DNA of 64,000 bases from CSP1-4 sp963777975 (lineage in GTDB: Bacteria > Chloroflexota > Limnocylindria > Limnocylindrales > CSP1-4). The stretch is taken from assembly GCA_963777975.1 (NCBI GenBank), contig CAVZSO010000002.1, positions 310,001-374,000 of the forward strand, written 5' to 3'. Below, piece by piece: positions 28,403-37,676 of this stretch; position 1 is the stretch's first letter; each line of letters opens with the position of its first letter. Below the pieces are notes generated by a model. That model did not search any database. It was not told where the DNA came from and saw nothing but the letters and a program-made list of their open reading frames with translations. A program made the translations under genes and the position numbers.

Positions 28403-29966
28403 ATGACTGACACGACCCTCATCGACGCCGAGCCGCGTCCCGGCTATCCGCCTCGAACGCGACCCGCTGGGCGCGCTCGAGGTGCCCGAGGACGCCTACT
28501 ACGGCGTCCAGACGGCACGCGCGATCCGCAACTTCCCGATCAGCGGTCGACGACCGGACATCGCGCTCGTCCGGGCCGGCGTCAACGTCAAGAAGGCAGC
28601 GGCGCGAGCGAACCACCAGACCGGCCGTCTCGGCGGACGACCTCTTCGAGGCCATCGTGCAGGCCGCCGACGAGATCCTCGGCCTCGTCCCCGATGCCGC
28701 CACGCCGGAGGCGCGGGCGCTCCAGGCCCGCCTCGATCGACGCCTTCCGGGTCGACCCCTTCCAGGCCGGCGCCGGTGTCAGCCACAACATGAACACCAA
28801 CGAGGTGCTGGCCAACCGAGCCATCGAGATCCTGGGCGCGAGGGGTGTCGGCAGTGGCCGGCGCGGCGACTACTCGGTCGTCAGCCCCAACGATCACGTC
28901 AACATGGCCCAGTCCACCAACGACGTCTTTCCGACGGCGATGCGCGTCGCCACGCTCGACCGCATCCGCCTGCTGCTGCCGGCGATCGCCGAGCTGGTCG
29001 ACCGCCTTCGAGGATCGGGCCGTGGCGTTCGATGGCGTCCTCAAGTCCGGTCGGACCCACATGCAGGATGCCGTGCCGATCCGTCTCGGCCAGGAGTTCG
29101 CGGCCTATGCCCTGACCGTCAAGCGCGCCACCGGCCGCATCCTGGCCGCGGCCGAGAGCGTCGGCGAGCAGAACATCGGCGCGACCGCCGTCGGCACCGG
29201 CCTCAACGCCGAGCCCGAGTACATCGCGGCGGTCGTCCGCTTCCTCTCGGAGCAGACGAAGCTGCAGCTCCGGACGGCCGAACACCTCGTCCATGCCACG
29301 CAGTCGATGGCGCCGATGCTCGAGGTCTCGGCCGCGCTCCGCGCGCTGGCCGTCGACCTGGCCAAGATCGCCGAGGACCTGCTCCTGATGTCGTCAGGGC
29401 CGCGCACCGGCTTCGCCGAGATCCGCCTGCCGGCCAAACAGCCGGGCTCCTCGATCATGCCCGGCAAGGTCAACCCGGTCATGGTCGAGAACCTGTCGAT
29501 GATCTGCTACCACGTCATCGGCAACGACACGGCCGTCGCCTGGGCCGCCTCGCGCGGGCAGCTCGAGCTGAACGTGATGATGCCGCTCATGGCGCACGAG
29601 GTGCTCGAGGCGCTCGAGGTCCTGACCAACGGCATCGGTCAGTTCGCGCGCGAATGCGTGGCCGGCATCGAGGCCGACGTCGAGCGCAGCGCCTGGCTGC
29701 TCGAGCAGTCGAGCGCGATGGCGACCCCGCTGGCGCCCTACATCGGCTACGCCCTGGCCGCGGCCATCGCCAAGGAGGCCGTCGCCAGCGGCAAGACCAT
29801 CCGCGAGCTGGTCCTCGAGAAGGGGATCTTCACCAAGGACGAGCTCGACGTCATCCTCGACCCGCACGAGCTGACCGAGCCCGGCATCGCCGGCGGCTTC
29901 CGCTTCGAGCCGCGCATGCCGGAAGGCTACGAGCGCCCGACCGGTCCGGTGGGCGGCGGAGGCTAG
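28403..29966 (+). CDS. aspA: Aspartate ammonia-lyase (four frameshifts)
   Basis: Fumarase/aspartase superfamily enzyme, most likely deaminating aspartate to fumarate. Corrected sequence gives RLERDPLGALEVPEDAYYG, NFPISG, STNDVFPTAMRVA, SGRTHMQDAVPI and the catalytic loop GSSIMPGKVNPVMVE. In that loop the residues after NP are VMVE rather than the TQCE of class II fumarases, which favours aspartase. Four single extra bases (near 28442, 28631, 28736 and 29009) break the N-terminal half; from 29010 the frame is intact. Corrected length is about 519 residues, slightly longer than usual because of N- and C-terminal tails (PTGPVGGGG). With GFT/hut genes it could feed amino-acid carbon to the TCA cycle. 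Confidence 0.88.
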
Positions 29967-29984
29967 CCGGCGGTCCTCGACCGA

Positions 29985-30863
29985 TCAGGGTGCCCAGATC
30001 AGGCTGAGCGTATCGACGCGGCCGGTCACGATCCTTCGGCCCGAGCCGTCGGCGTTCATCACCGCTCCAGCGTACGAGCCAGCTGTATCGGTGGTCATCA
30101 CAGCGAGATAGCGTCCATCCGGTGACCACACGGGGGAGTGCGCGTTGGCCACCAGCACTGGGTGCCAGTCGCCCATGCTGACGAACGTGACATCGTCCGT
30201 GCTGCCGATGGCCATCCATGAGCCGTCCGGCGACCAGACCGGTGCCCAGTCCGGCGACCAGCCGTCTTCGCCGAGTCCGAAGCCGATGCGCCTGCGGAAG
30301 TTGCCATCCGGGGAGCGGACCCACATCGCCGATCCCTCAAGGATGGCGATGAGCTGCCGTCGGTTGACCACCAGGCGCGGGTCAGACCGACAAGCTCGGG
30401 TCGTGAGGTTGCGCGCATGGCTTCCGTCGGCGCGCGCGATCCAGGCGTCGCCATCGCGTACGAAGGCGAAGACGCTGCCGTCCGGCGCCCAGCCCACTGG
30501 CATCGGGAACTGTGCCGATCTGCCGTAGGTCGGTGCCATCCGGGCCGTCCGCCCCACAAGAGATGCCGTCGTCGCCGCGGCGGCGAGGACCGCGTCGTCA
30601 GGCGACCACGCGGGCCGGCCCGGGCAGGTCGCGGACGCGGTCCCGTCGGGGCGATCCAGGTGATAGCCACCATCACACCGTTCAGACGACGGGCAGTCCG
30701 CGCCGGAGACCCATGCGCTGTCGGGCGACCATACGGGTACATCGCATGGAGCGGGATCCGCCCACTGCGAGGGCTCCCGTCTGCTGCGAAGACCTCGAAC
30801 GACGAGGCGCCTGAGCGAGACGGTGAAGGCCGGATCCGTCGGGTGCCGAACGGACAACGTCAC
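29985..30863 (-). CDS. WD40/TolB-like beta-propeller fragment
   Basis: A 292-residue open stretch with repeated blades carrying WSPDSAW, WSPDDAVL, WAPDGSVFAFVRDGD, WSPDGSWMAIGS and WSPDGRYLAVMTTD, the pattern of TolB/PD40-type propellers. It ends NADGSGRRIVTGRVDTLSLI. It may be the C-terminal half of the damaged propeller gene immediately upstream rather than a separate gene, since a full propeller would need the upstream blades. Binding partner unknown. Confidence 0.6.
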   Translation of the reverse strand: MTLSVRHPTDPAFTVSLRRLVVRGLRSRREPSQWADPAPCDVPVWSPDSAWVSGADCPSSERCDGGYHLDRPDGTASATCPGRPAWSPDDAVLAAAATTASLVGRTARMAPTYGRSAQFPMPVGWAPDGSVFAFVRDGDAWIARADGSHARNLTTRACRSDPRLVVNRRQLIAILEGSAMWVRSPDGNFRRRIGFGLGEDGWSPDWAPVWSPDGSWMAIGSTDDVTFVSMGDWHPVLVANAHSPVWSPDGRYLAVMTTDTAGSYAGAVMNADGSGRRIVTGRVDTLSLIWAP

Positions 30864-32416
30864 AGGACTCAGCGGCGAACGTCGGCTGGGGTGGCGGGAT
30901 GCGCCCGGGCCGACCGGAACCGGCGTGACGTGCGGCGGCTGACCCGCTTCGACGACGGACCTGGCTCAGGTCGGCGGGGAAGTGAAGCGCCTCGACGATG
31001 CAGTGCATCGTGCGTTGCCGGCCGCATCCCACCGGTCGACGCCGAACAAGAGCCTGCCCCACGACGCGTCCGGCTGGACTGGGGCGCGAGGCAAGGCGTC
31101 GCGGCAGGTGTCTCGGGCGGGCTCGTGGGATCGGGGACGGCAGGCTGACCGTTGGGATGCCATCGAGATCCATCGCCTACGACCGGGCCGAGATCGAACG
31201 CCGACGCGTCGGCGGGCACGGGAGCGACCGATCGGAGCCATCGGCGACGGCGACCTGTGCAGCCCGGCGACCTCCTCTGACCGGGGGACCTCTTTCCAAC
31301 CGCACTGTCCGCACGTCGTGTACGTGATGACGGCCCCATCAGGGCTCCAGCCAACGATCCCTCCGACGTCGGTCTGCCAGGGGCGGCGGCCGCTGCCATC
31401 GGGACGGACGATGATCAAGTCGTCCGGACGAGCTGCACGGTTCAACGACACGGTAGGCGATCCACGAGCCGTCTCGGCGACCAGCCGGGATCGATCGGGA
31501 CCCCATCCGGATCGACGATCTCGACCGATGACGACCCGTCCGCAGCCGCGATCCAGAACCGATCGGGCATCCCGCGTTCGCGCCAAGCGGCGTGAGTACG
31601 ACGCGGTTCGAGTCGGGCGACCAGGCGAACGGAACTGGAGCAGTTCGCCGCGATCGTGAGGGACCGTCCGCGATGGCACCCGACACGAGTGTCGATACGG
31701 ACCATCCGGTCGGCCGCTCGGCCAGCAGCCACCGTCCATCAGGGAGACCAGACCATCGGCTCGGCGCCGCCCAGGGGCGCCTCGCCCAGAGGTTGGCACC
31801 AGCGTACGCGCGGCGCCGCTCGGAGACGTCGATGATGGTGATCTCGCCAGACCTGGGCGCGACCGCGAGGGAAACGACGTCGGGGACCAGGCACCGATAT
31901 ACCCAGCCGCGAGACGGCGCAGGGCCGGTGCCCGAACATCGAACACGAGGACGGCTGGCTCCGCGGTCTGGACCGACGATCCAGCTGCCGTCGGCGACCA
32001 GGTCGGGTCTGGACAGAGCGCACTGCCGTCGACGTGAGCGACCACGCGGCCTCGCGTGACCGTCCGGCTCGGGCGACGTAGAGATCGCCATGACGGACGA
32101 AGGCGAACGAGGCCCGACGGCACCCGACGTCGAGCGCTGGATCGCTGCCACAGGCGCAGCGCACCGGCAACGGCAGCACCCGCGACGGCGACTGCGAGCA
32201 GGAGCGGCCGCGACCAGGAGCAGGCCTCGTCGTCGAGCGACCGGGTCGGCGTCGGTCAAGCGCCCAAGGACCGAGGGCCATGGCTCGTTGCTGAGCGACG
32301 TATTGTCGATCGCGCGCCACGATCAGCCGCGCGCAGGTCGGGCCGAGCCGCAGCCGGAAGGTGCGCGCGCAGCGCGGCGGCCAGCTCGAGCGTCGGTAAG
32401 GCGTCGATCGACTCAT
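30864..32416 (-). pseudogene. Membrane-anchored beta-propeller gene next to the sigma factor, heavily frameshifted
   Basis: The ATG at 32416 overlaps the stop of the sigma-factor gene (ATGA). Pieces in different frames can be ordered: an N-terminal helix with DALPTLELAAALRAHLP, a membrane segment (LLLAVAVAGAAVAGALRLW), then propeller blades such as FAFVRHGDLYVARA, ALCPDPTWSPDG, ITIIDVSERRRAYAGANLW, and DVGGIVGWSPDGAVITYTTC. Frames change roughly every 60-150 bases. Position and architecture suggest an anti-sigma-like or sensor protein paired with the ECF sigma factor (inference). The lesion density is far higher than elsewhere, so it may be a true pseudogene or a poorly assembled patch. Confidence 0.5.
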
Positions 32417-33022
32417 GGCTGCGACCTCCATCGCCTGCTCAGAGCGCGACGCGCGGCATGGAGCCGCCACTTGGCGGTGCCGACCGGAACGCCGAGGGTT
32501 CGCGCGATCTCGACCACGGGCCGTTCCTCGACGTGGTGGAGGACGAGGATCAGTCGCTCTGGCTCGACCGAAGGCGATCGAACGCCCGTCCGATGGCGTC
32601 CGCGTCGAGCACCCGGTCGAACTCGGGTCGAGGCGACCGACGGCACCGGGTTTAGTCGTCCGTCTCGGACGATCGGCCGCTACGGCTAAGATCGGCGCGG
32701 ACCGTAACTTCGCGCAGTCGGATGCGGTGGCGCCGGGCCATCTTCGGGCGGCATTGGCGACGATGCGGTTGAGCCAGCCGTCGAACGCGTTCGGGTCGCG
32801 CAGGCGCGGCAGCTGTCGCCAGGCCGCCAGGAATGCATCCTGGGTGGCATCGGCGGCGTCGGCGTCGTTGAGGAGGATCGTCCAGGCGAGTCGGTAGCAG
32901 CGGTCGATGACGACTCGCGACCAGCGCGTCGAAGGCGACGGTGTCGCCTCGTGGCGGGCACGCCGGACGAGCGCCTCGTCGGGCGATCTCGCGACGCCTG
33001 CAGCTGCTGCCGGGATGTCCAC
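32413..33022 (-). CDS. ECF-type RNA polymerase sigma factor (several frameshifts)
   Basis: A sigma-70-family factor that would direct RNA polymerase to a small regulon. Region 2 is visible as CYRLAWTILLNDADAADATQ with DAFLAAWRQLPRLRDP and WLNRIVANAAR; region 4 as LILVLHHVEERPVVEIARTL followed by GVPVGTAKWRLHAARRAL. The pieces lie in three frames; shifts are near 32935, 32900, 32730 and 32590, and the link between regions 2 and 4 (EFDRVLDADAIGRAFDRL) is in yet another frame. Start is a GTG at 33022. The downstream gene begins in an ATGA overlap. It is probably functional in the organism but damaged in this sequence. Confidence 0.75.
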
Positions 33023-33155
33023 CGCGGATCCTCGTTCGAACCGCCATCAGTGTGGCGTTCGCTGTCCAGATGCCGGCCGGCATGCCTGAGGTTGGCTCGA
33101 CGGACGACCCGGTGCGATCGCTTCGGGCGAGCGTCTCGGCTGCCAGGCTCGGCAC

Positions 33156-33161
33156 TAGACT
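33156..33161 (+). promoter_or_regulatory. -10 element TAGACT of a leaderless promoter
   Basis: TAGACT, then exactly six bases, then the ATG at 33168. This would drive the acyl-CoA cluster. Confidence 0.55.
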
Positions 33162-33167
33162 CTGCGG

Positions 33168-33737
33168 ATGACCGCTGCCGCCGGCTGCGTCGACCAGCAG
33201 ACCTATCGCGACGTCCTCGGCCGCTTCGTGACCGGCGTCACGGTCATCACCACGGCCTCGCCGACGCCAGAGGGTATCCAGCCCTGGGGCACGACGGTCA
33301 ACGCCTTCACGTCGGTCAGCCTCGAACCGCCGCTGGTCCTCATCTGCGTGGGTCGTGAACGGAGCATCCATCCGATCATCGAGGCGGCCGGGCGATTCGC
33401 GGTCAACATCCTGGCCGAGGAGAGCCAGGGCTTGTCCGACTGTTTCGCGGGCGCGCCATCGCCGCTCCCGCGCTCAGCCTTCTGCGGCGCGAGCTATGTG
33501 CTCAGCCCGACCGGCCTGCCGATCCTCGATGCCGGCGTCGCGCACCTGGAATGCGACGTCCAGCGGACGCTCGACGGCGGCGACCACACCATCTACCTCG
33601 CGCGCGTGACCGGACTCGGCCTGAGCGAGGTCCATCCCTTGCCGCTGCTCTACTACCGCGGTCGGTACCTGCGCATCGAACGTGCCGCCACGGCAGAGCT
33701 CCTGGGCAAGCCGGACAGCCGCTACCCCGAGGGCTAG
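33168..33737 (+). CDS. Flavin reductase-like (HpaC/FMN-binding split barrel) protein
   Basis: A 189-residue split-barrel flavin reductase, which typically supplies reduced FMN/FAD to a partner monooxygenase. The pattern is clear: VLGRFVTGVTVITTASPTPE, TVNAFTSVSLEPPLVLICVG, FAVNILAEESQGLSDCFAG, and a C-terminal PLPLLYYRGRYLRI. It opens the plus-strand acyl-CoA cluster with a leaderless-type promoter. No partner oxygenase is seen in the window, so the substrate path is open. Confidence 0.88.
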   Translation: MTAAAGCVDQQTYRDVLGRFVTGVTVITTASPTPEGIQPWGTTVNAFTSVSLEPPLVLICVGRERSIHPIIEAAGRFAVNILAEESQGLSDCFAGAPSPLPRSAFCGASYVLSPTGLPILDAGVAHLECDVQRTLDGGDHTIYLARVTGLGLSEVHPLPLLYYRGRYLRIERAATAELLGKPDSRYPEG

Positions 33738-33769
33738 AGGCAGCCGCCGATGCCGACGATGGCGCCCTG

Positions 33770-34630
33770 ATGCCGACCGTCCACGCCAACGGGCTTGACA
33801 TCGCCTACCTGGTCGAGGGCGCCGGGCCGCCGCTGGTCATGCTCCACGGCGCGACCTCGTCGGCGGCCGACGACTGGGGCGCCCAGCGTCCGGCGATGCG
33901 GCGGGCCTTCCATCTCTACCTGCCCGACGCGCGCAGCCACGCTGGGACGCGCTGGGACGCCGCCGATGGCTGGACAGCCGAGATGCTGGTCGACGACCTG
34001 GCCGCCTTCGTCGATGCGCTCGAGCTCGAGACCTTCCACCTGCTCGGCTTCAGCATGGGTGGCCACACCGCGCTGCGCTATGCGACGCGACACCCGGAGC
34101 GGCTGCGTACGCTGCTCGTGTCCGGCATCGACGTCCAGCGACAGCCGCGCATGAACGTCGCTCGTCACCTCATGGATCCCGAGCGCATCGATGCCAGGGA
34201 CCCGGCCTGGGCAGCCGCCCTCGAGCGTCGCCACGGGCCCGTCCAGGGCGCCGGCGCCTGGCGTCGGCTGCTGCCCGCCATCGCCGCCGATGTCGGCAGC
34301 CAGCCACTCATCACGCCGGAGGACCTGCGTCGACTGAGCATGCCGGCGCTCCTCGTGGTCGGCGACCGCGACGTCTTCGTGCCCACCGATCACGCCGTGG
34401 CGCTCCATCGCCAGCTGCCCGACGGGCGGCTGTGCATCGTGCCCGACTGCGATCATCAGGTCATGGCCAGCCGGCCAGCCATCTTCAACCAGGTCGCCGA
34501 GACGTTCTACCGGACGACCGAGATGGAGGCCCGAGCGCGTGCGGAAGGCGGTCCCGAGCCCAGCCGGCCCGGACTCCCCGCCGGCAACCGAGCACCGGTC
34601 CCGACCTCGATGGGCGACCATGGCATCTGA
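33770..34630 (+). CDS. Alpha/beta hydrolase
   Basis: A 286-residue alpha/beta hydrolase. The oxyanion motif MLHGAT is near residue 24, the nucleophile elbow is GFSMGGH (Ser near residue 95), the acid lies in VVGDRDVFVP and the His in PDCDHQVM. It resembles 3-oxoadipate enol-lactonase or esterase-type enzymes, which fits a ring-cleavage or lactone-opening step beside acyl-CoA enzymes (inference). I place the start at the ATG at 33770, 33 bases after the flavin reductase stop; the longer opening from 33551 overlaps that gene. Confidence 0.88.
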   Translation: MPTVHANGLDIAYLVEGAGPPLVMLHGATSSAADDWGAQRPAMRRAFHLYLPDARSHAGTRWDAADGWTAEMLVDDLAAFVDALELETFHLLGFSMGGHTALRYATRHPERLRTLLVSGIDVQRQPRMNVARHLMDPERIDARDPAWAAALERRHGPVQGAGAWRRLLPAIAADVGSQPLITPEDLRRLSMPALLVVGDRDVFVPTDHAVALHRQLPDGRLCIVPDCDHQVMASRPAIFNQVAETFYRTTEMEARARAEGGPEPSRPGLPAGNRAPVPTSMGDHGI

Positions 34631-34693
34631 CGCGAGCGGCCTGACGGACGCTCGGCACTCGCGCATCGCGCCCGACCACGTACGGAGGCAACC

Positions 34694-35029
34694 ATGACCG
34701 CGACCCTGATGGCGCTCTACCGCCGGCCGGACGGAGAGGAGGCCCTGGCCACGTTCCGCCGACGCTACGCCGCGGAGCACCTGCCCCTGGTCCGGCAGAC
34801 GCCGGGACTGCGCTCGTTGCATGTGGCCCGCGTGACCGAAGCCTGGGGACAGTCGGACCTGGAGATGGTCGCTCGCATGGTCTTCGACGATCGCGCCGCC
34901 CTCGATGCGGGCCTGGCCAGCGACGCCATGCGTGCCGCCGGCCGCAACCTGCGCGACATCGCGCCCGGCCTGGCCACGACCGTCATCGTCGAGCCGGACG
35001 ACGAGATGGAAGCGGACGGCGTGGGGTGA
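34694..35029 (+). CDS. EthD-like dimeric alpha-beta barrel protein
   Basis: A 111-residue protein with the EthD pattern: TLMALYRRPDGEEALATFRR, then YAAEHLPLVRQTPGLRSLHV and a closing LRDIAPGLATTVIVEPDD. EthD-like proteins are small dimeric barrels found with degradation pathways; their roles are varied. A clear ACGGAGG precedes the ATG, and the stop overlaps the next crotonase (GTGA), so they are co-translated. Confidence 0.8.
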   Translation: MTATLMALYRRPDGEEALATFRRRYAAEHLPLVRQTPGLRSLHVARVTEAWGQSDLEMVARMVFDDRAALDAGLASDAMRAAGRNLRDIAPGLATTVIVEPDDEMEADGVG

Positions 35030-35961
35030 CCGTCCACTACGAGGTCGTCGGCCGTCGGGCGACGATCCGGCTCGATCGCCCGGACGTCCTGAACGCCCTC
35101 GACCGCCCGACCCTCGACGCGCTCGCCCACCACATGCGCCAGGCCTCGACCGACGATCGGGTCGGCGTCGTCGTCCTGACGGGCACCGGAGAACGCGCCT
35201 TCTCGACGGGCGCCGACCTCGCCGAGCAGGCCGCGTTCCTCGAGCGGCCCAATGACTACTGGGCCTGGATGGGCCACTTCATCGCGGCCATCGACGCCAT
35301 CCGGACCTGCCCCAAGCCGGTCGTCGCCCGCCTCAACGGCATGACCGTCGGCGGCGGCAACGAGCTGAACCTGGCCTGCGACCTGGCCGTGGCCGCGGAC
35401 GATGTCGTCTTCCGCCACGTCGGCCCGTCGCGCGGCAGCGTGCCTGCCGGCGGGGCCACACAGTGGCTGTCGCTGCTCATCGGTGACCGTCGGGCCCGTG
35501 AGGTCCTCCTCCTCAACCAGCCGATCAGCGCCCAGCAGGCGCTCGAGTGGGGCTGGATCAATCGCGCCGTGCCACGCGCCGAGCTGGATGCCGCGGTCGA
35601 CGTCCTGTGCGAGGAGCTGCTGGCAAAGCTGCCCGAGGTCGTGCGCGCGACCAAGACGCAGCTCGACTTCTGGCGCGACCTGTCGTGGAGCCTGACCATC
35701 CGTCACGCCCGAGAGTGGCTGACGCTCCACGCCGCCTCCGACGAGGTACGCGAAGGGCTCGACAGCTTCACCGAGAAACGGGCGCCCGACTACGAGGGCC
35801 TTCGCTCTCGCCTGGCACCGCCCGCGAGCGGACACAGCGCGGGGCCTGCCGCACCGCACGCGACCGTCGACGGCCTCCGCTGCCCCTTCTGCGGTCGCGG
35901 TCCGCTGGCGTCGGATGCCGTGTTCTGCGGATACTGTGGCAAGCCACTGCTGGGAGCCTGA
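35026..35961 (+). CDS. Enoyl-CoA hydratase/isomerase with C-terminal zinc ribbon
   Basis: A crotonase-fold enzyme of 311 residues. The oxyanion-hole segments are GERAFSTGADL and LNGMTVGGGNELNLACDLAV; the second active-site region reads HVGPSRGSVPAGGATQW, where many hydratases have a Glu. The last about 25 residues form a treble-clef/zinc ribbon, CPFCGRGPLASDAVFCGYCG, with two CxxC pairs. That tail is unusual for crotonases and could recruit metal or a partner such as an acyl-CoA thioesterase or OB-fold protein. It begins in a GTGA overlap with the EthD gene and ends in a TGATG overlap with the next crotonase. Confidence 0.88.
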   Translation: MTVHYEVVGRRATIRLDRPDVLNALDRPTLDALAHHMRQASTDDRVGVVVLTGTGERAFSTGADLAEQAAFLERPNDYWAWMGHFIAAIDAIRTCPKPVVARLNGMTVGGGNELNLACDLAVAADDVVFRHVGPSRGSVPAGGATQWLSLLIGDRRAREVLLLNQPISAQQALEWGWINRAVPRAELDAAVDVLCEELLAKLPEVVRATKTQLDFWRDLSWSLTIRHAREWLTLHAASDEVREGLDSFTEKRAPDYEGLRSRLAPPASGHSAGPAAPHATVDGLRCPFCGRGPLASDAVFCGYCGKPLLGA

Positions 35962-36773
35962 TGAGCGGGTCCGAGAGCCTCCATCGTCTGCGCGTCGACC
36001 TGCCGGCTCCGGGCCCCGATGGCCCGGTCGCCTCGGTCGCGCTCATCACGCTCGACCGACCGGAGGTCCTCAACGCGCTCGACGCCGAGACGATGCGCCA
36101 GCTCGTCGAGGCGCTCGAGGGCCTCGACGCCGACGATGGCTGTCGGGCGATCGTCATCACCGGTGCCGGGGAGCGCGCCTTCGCGGCCGGCGCCGACATC
36201 CGCGAGATGGCCGAGGCGACGCCGACCAGCCTGGCGCAGGCGAACAGCTTCGCGCGCTGGGAGCGCATCAGGCGCATCCGCAAGCCGATCGTCGCCGCCG
36301 TGCGCGGGTACGCCCTGGGTGGCGGCTGCGAGCTGGCCATGGCCTGCGATCTCCTGGTCGCCGCCGACGATGCGATCTTCGGCCAGCCCGAGATCAAGCT
36401 CGGTGTCATGCCCGGCGCTGGCGGCACGCAGCGACTGACGCGGGCGCTCGGCAAGGCGAGGGCCATGGACGTCATCCTGACCGGCCGCAACGTCACGGCG
36501 CGCGAGGCGGAGGCGCACGGCCTGGTCACGCAGCTGGTGCCCCGAGAGGCGGTCGTCGCGACGGCCCTCGAGCTGGCCGCCCGGATCGCTGCCATGCCGC
36601 CGCTCGCGGTCATGGCCGCCAAGGAGGCCGTCAACCGCGCCTTCGAGCTGTCGCTCGAGGCGGGCCTCGAGTTCGAGCGACGCAACTTCTTCCTGCTCTT
36701 CGGGAGCGAGGATCAGCGGGAGGGGATGGCCGCCTTCGTGGAGAAGCGCGAGCCCGAGTTCAAGGGTCGCTGA
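35961..36773 (+). CDS. Enoyl-CoA hydratase
   Basis: A standard crotonase, hydrating trans-2-enoyl-CoA to 3-hydroxyacyl-CoA. Both catalytic glutamates are in place: the first in YALGGGCELAMACDLL, the second in GQPEIKLGVMPGAGGTQRLT. The oxyanion-hole segment is GERAFAAGADIREMAE. Length 270 residues, slightly above the 255-260 average because of an N-terminal lead. Co-translated with the zinc-ribbon crotonase (TGATG). A PaaF- or short-chain FadB-like role fits. Confidence 0.93.
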   Translation: MSGSESLHRLRVDLPAPGPDGPVASVALITLDRPEVLNALDAETMRQLVEALEGLDADDGCRAIVITGAGERAFAAGADIREMAEATPTSLAQANSFARWERIRRIRKPIVAAVRGYALGGGCELAMACDLLVAADDAIFGQPEIKLGVMPGAGGTQRLTRALGKARAMDVILTGRNVTAREAEAHGLVTQLVPREAVVATALELAARIAAMPPLAVMAAKEAVNRAFELSLEAGLEFERRNFFLLFGSEDQREGMAAFVEKREPEFKGR

Positions 36774-36864
36774 CGCGCGGATCCCCATCGCCGGCTGGCG
36801 TCGTGGGAGTACCCTGAGCGCAGCCGACACGGCCGACGGTCGAGCGGGAGGCGGAGGAGCCGAC

Positions 36865-37635
36865 GTGGCGGACGAGTGGACCGGATTGGACATGGCGGAC
36901 GACGCCACCGGCGCCCTGCGCGATCACGCGCCAGACCCCCTTGGCGTGCCCGATCCCGACGCCCCGGTGAGCGGCCATCACCCGGCACCGGAGTCGAGTG
37001 GCGCGCCCGCCAGTGATGCCCCCGAGCACGAGTGGTCGGCCGCCCGCTCGCTGGTCTTTCCCATCGTCCGTGCCGCAGGGACCATCGGTGCCGCAGCGGA
37101 TACGCCGCTCGACGTGCTGCGCTCGAGCCCGGCCGCTCACACCACCCCGCTCGTGGCTGAAGGCCCGGCCGGGCTGGTCGTCTCGTTCACGCTCGCCGGT
37201 GGCGGCTTCGACGTCCTCATCAACGGGGAGCACCTGCTCTCCTGGGGCATCGACGCGGCCGAGCTGGCGGCCGCGGCGGGCGCGAACCTGGCGGCCTGGT
37301 CGGCCGATGCGCCGTGGACCCGCGAGGATGGTGATGGCCGCGTCCTGATCAGCTCCGACACCGGCAGCGGCCATGATGCCGCGCGCATCCTGCTGGACAC
37401 GGCGCGGGCCCACATCACCGCCCAGCTGATGCAAGACGCTGCACCCGGCACCCGGCTGCTGGTGGGCATCCCCGATCGCGACATGCTCGTGGTCGGCACG
37501 CTCGCCCCGACCGACCAGGAGTTCGGGTCGATGTTCCAGCAGTTCGTCCTCGAGCACTCGGGCGAGGCCGACGAACCCATCGAGCGACGGGTCTTCGAGC
37601 TGGTCGGCGGCGACCTCGTCGTCCTCGCCGACTGA
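36865..37635 (+). CDS. Conserved hypothetical protein
   Basis: A 256-residue acidic protein beginning at a GTG with GGAGGCGGAGGAGCC upstream. The first about 55 residues are Asp/Pro-rich and probably disordered. The rest has a mixed alpha/beta pattern: SAARSLVFPIVRAAGTIG, GLVVSFTLAGGGFDVLINGE, LISSDTGSGHDAARILLDTA, and RLLVGIPDRDMLVVGTLAPT. The last part distantly recalls YtpQ/DUF1444-type proteins, but I do not claim membership. It lies inside the acyl-CoA cluster without overlap to its neighbours. Confidence 0.6.
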   Translation: MADEWTGLDMADDATGALRDHAPDPLGVPDPDAPVSGHHPAPESSGAPASDAPEHEWSAARSLVFPIVRAAGTIGAAADTPLDVLRSSPAAHTTPLVAEGPAGLVVSFTLAGGGFDVLINGEHLLSWGIDAAELAAAAGANLAAWSADAPWTREDGDGRVLISSDTGSGHDAARILLDTARAHITAQLMQDAAPGTRLLVGIPDRDMLVVGTLAPTDQEFGSMFQQFVLEHSGEADEPIERRVFELVGGDLVVLAD

Positions 37636-37676
37636 GCCGGTGCCGGATCGCATCGTCCGCGGCTGATCGCGCCGTC

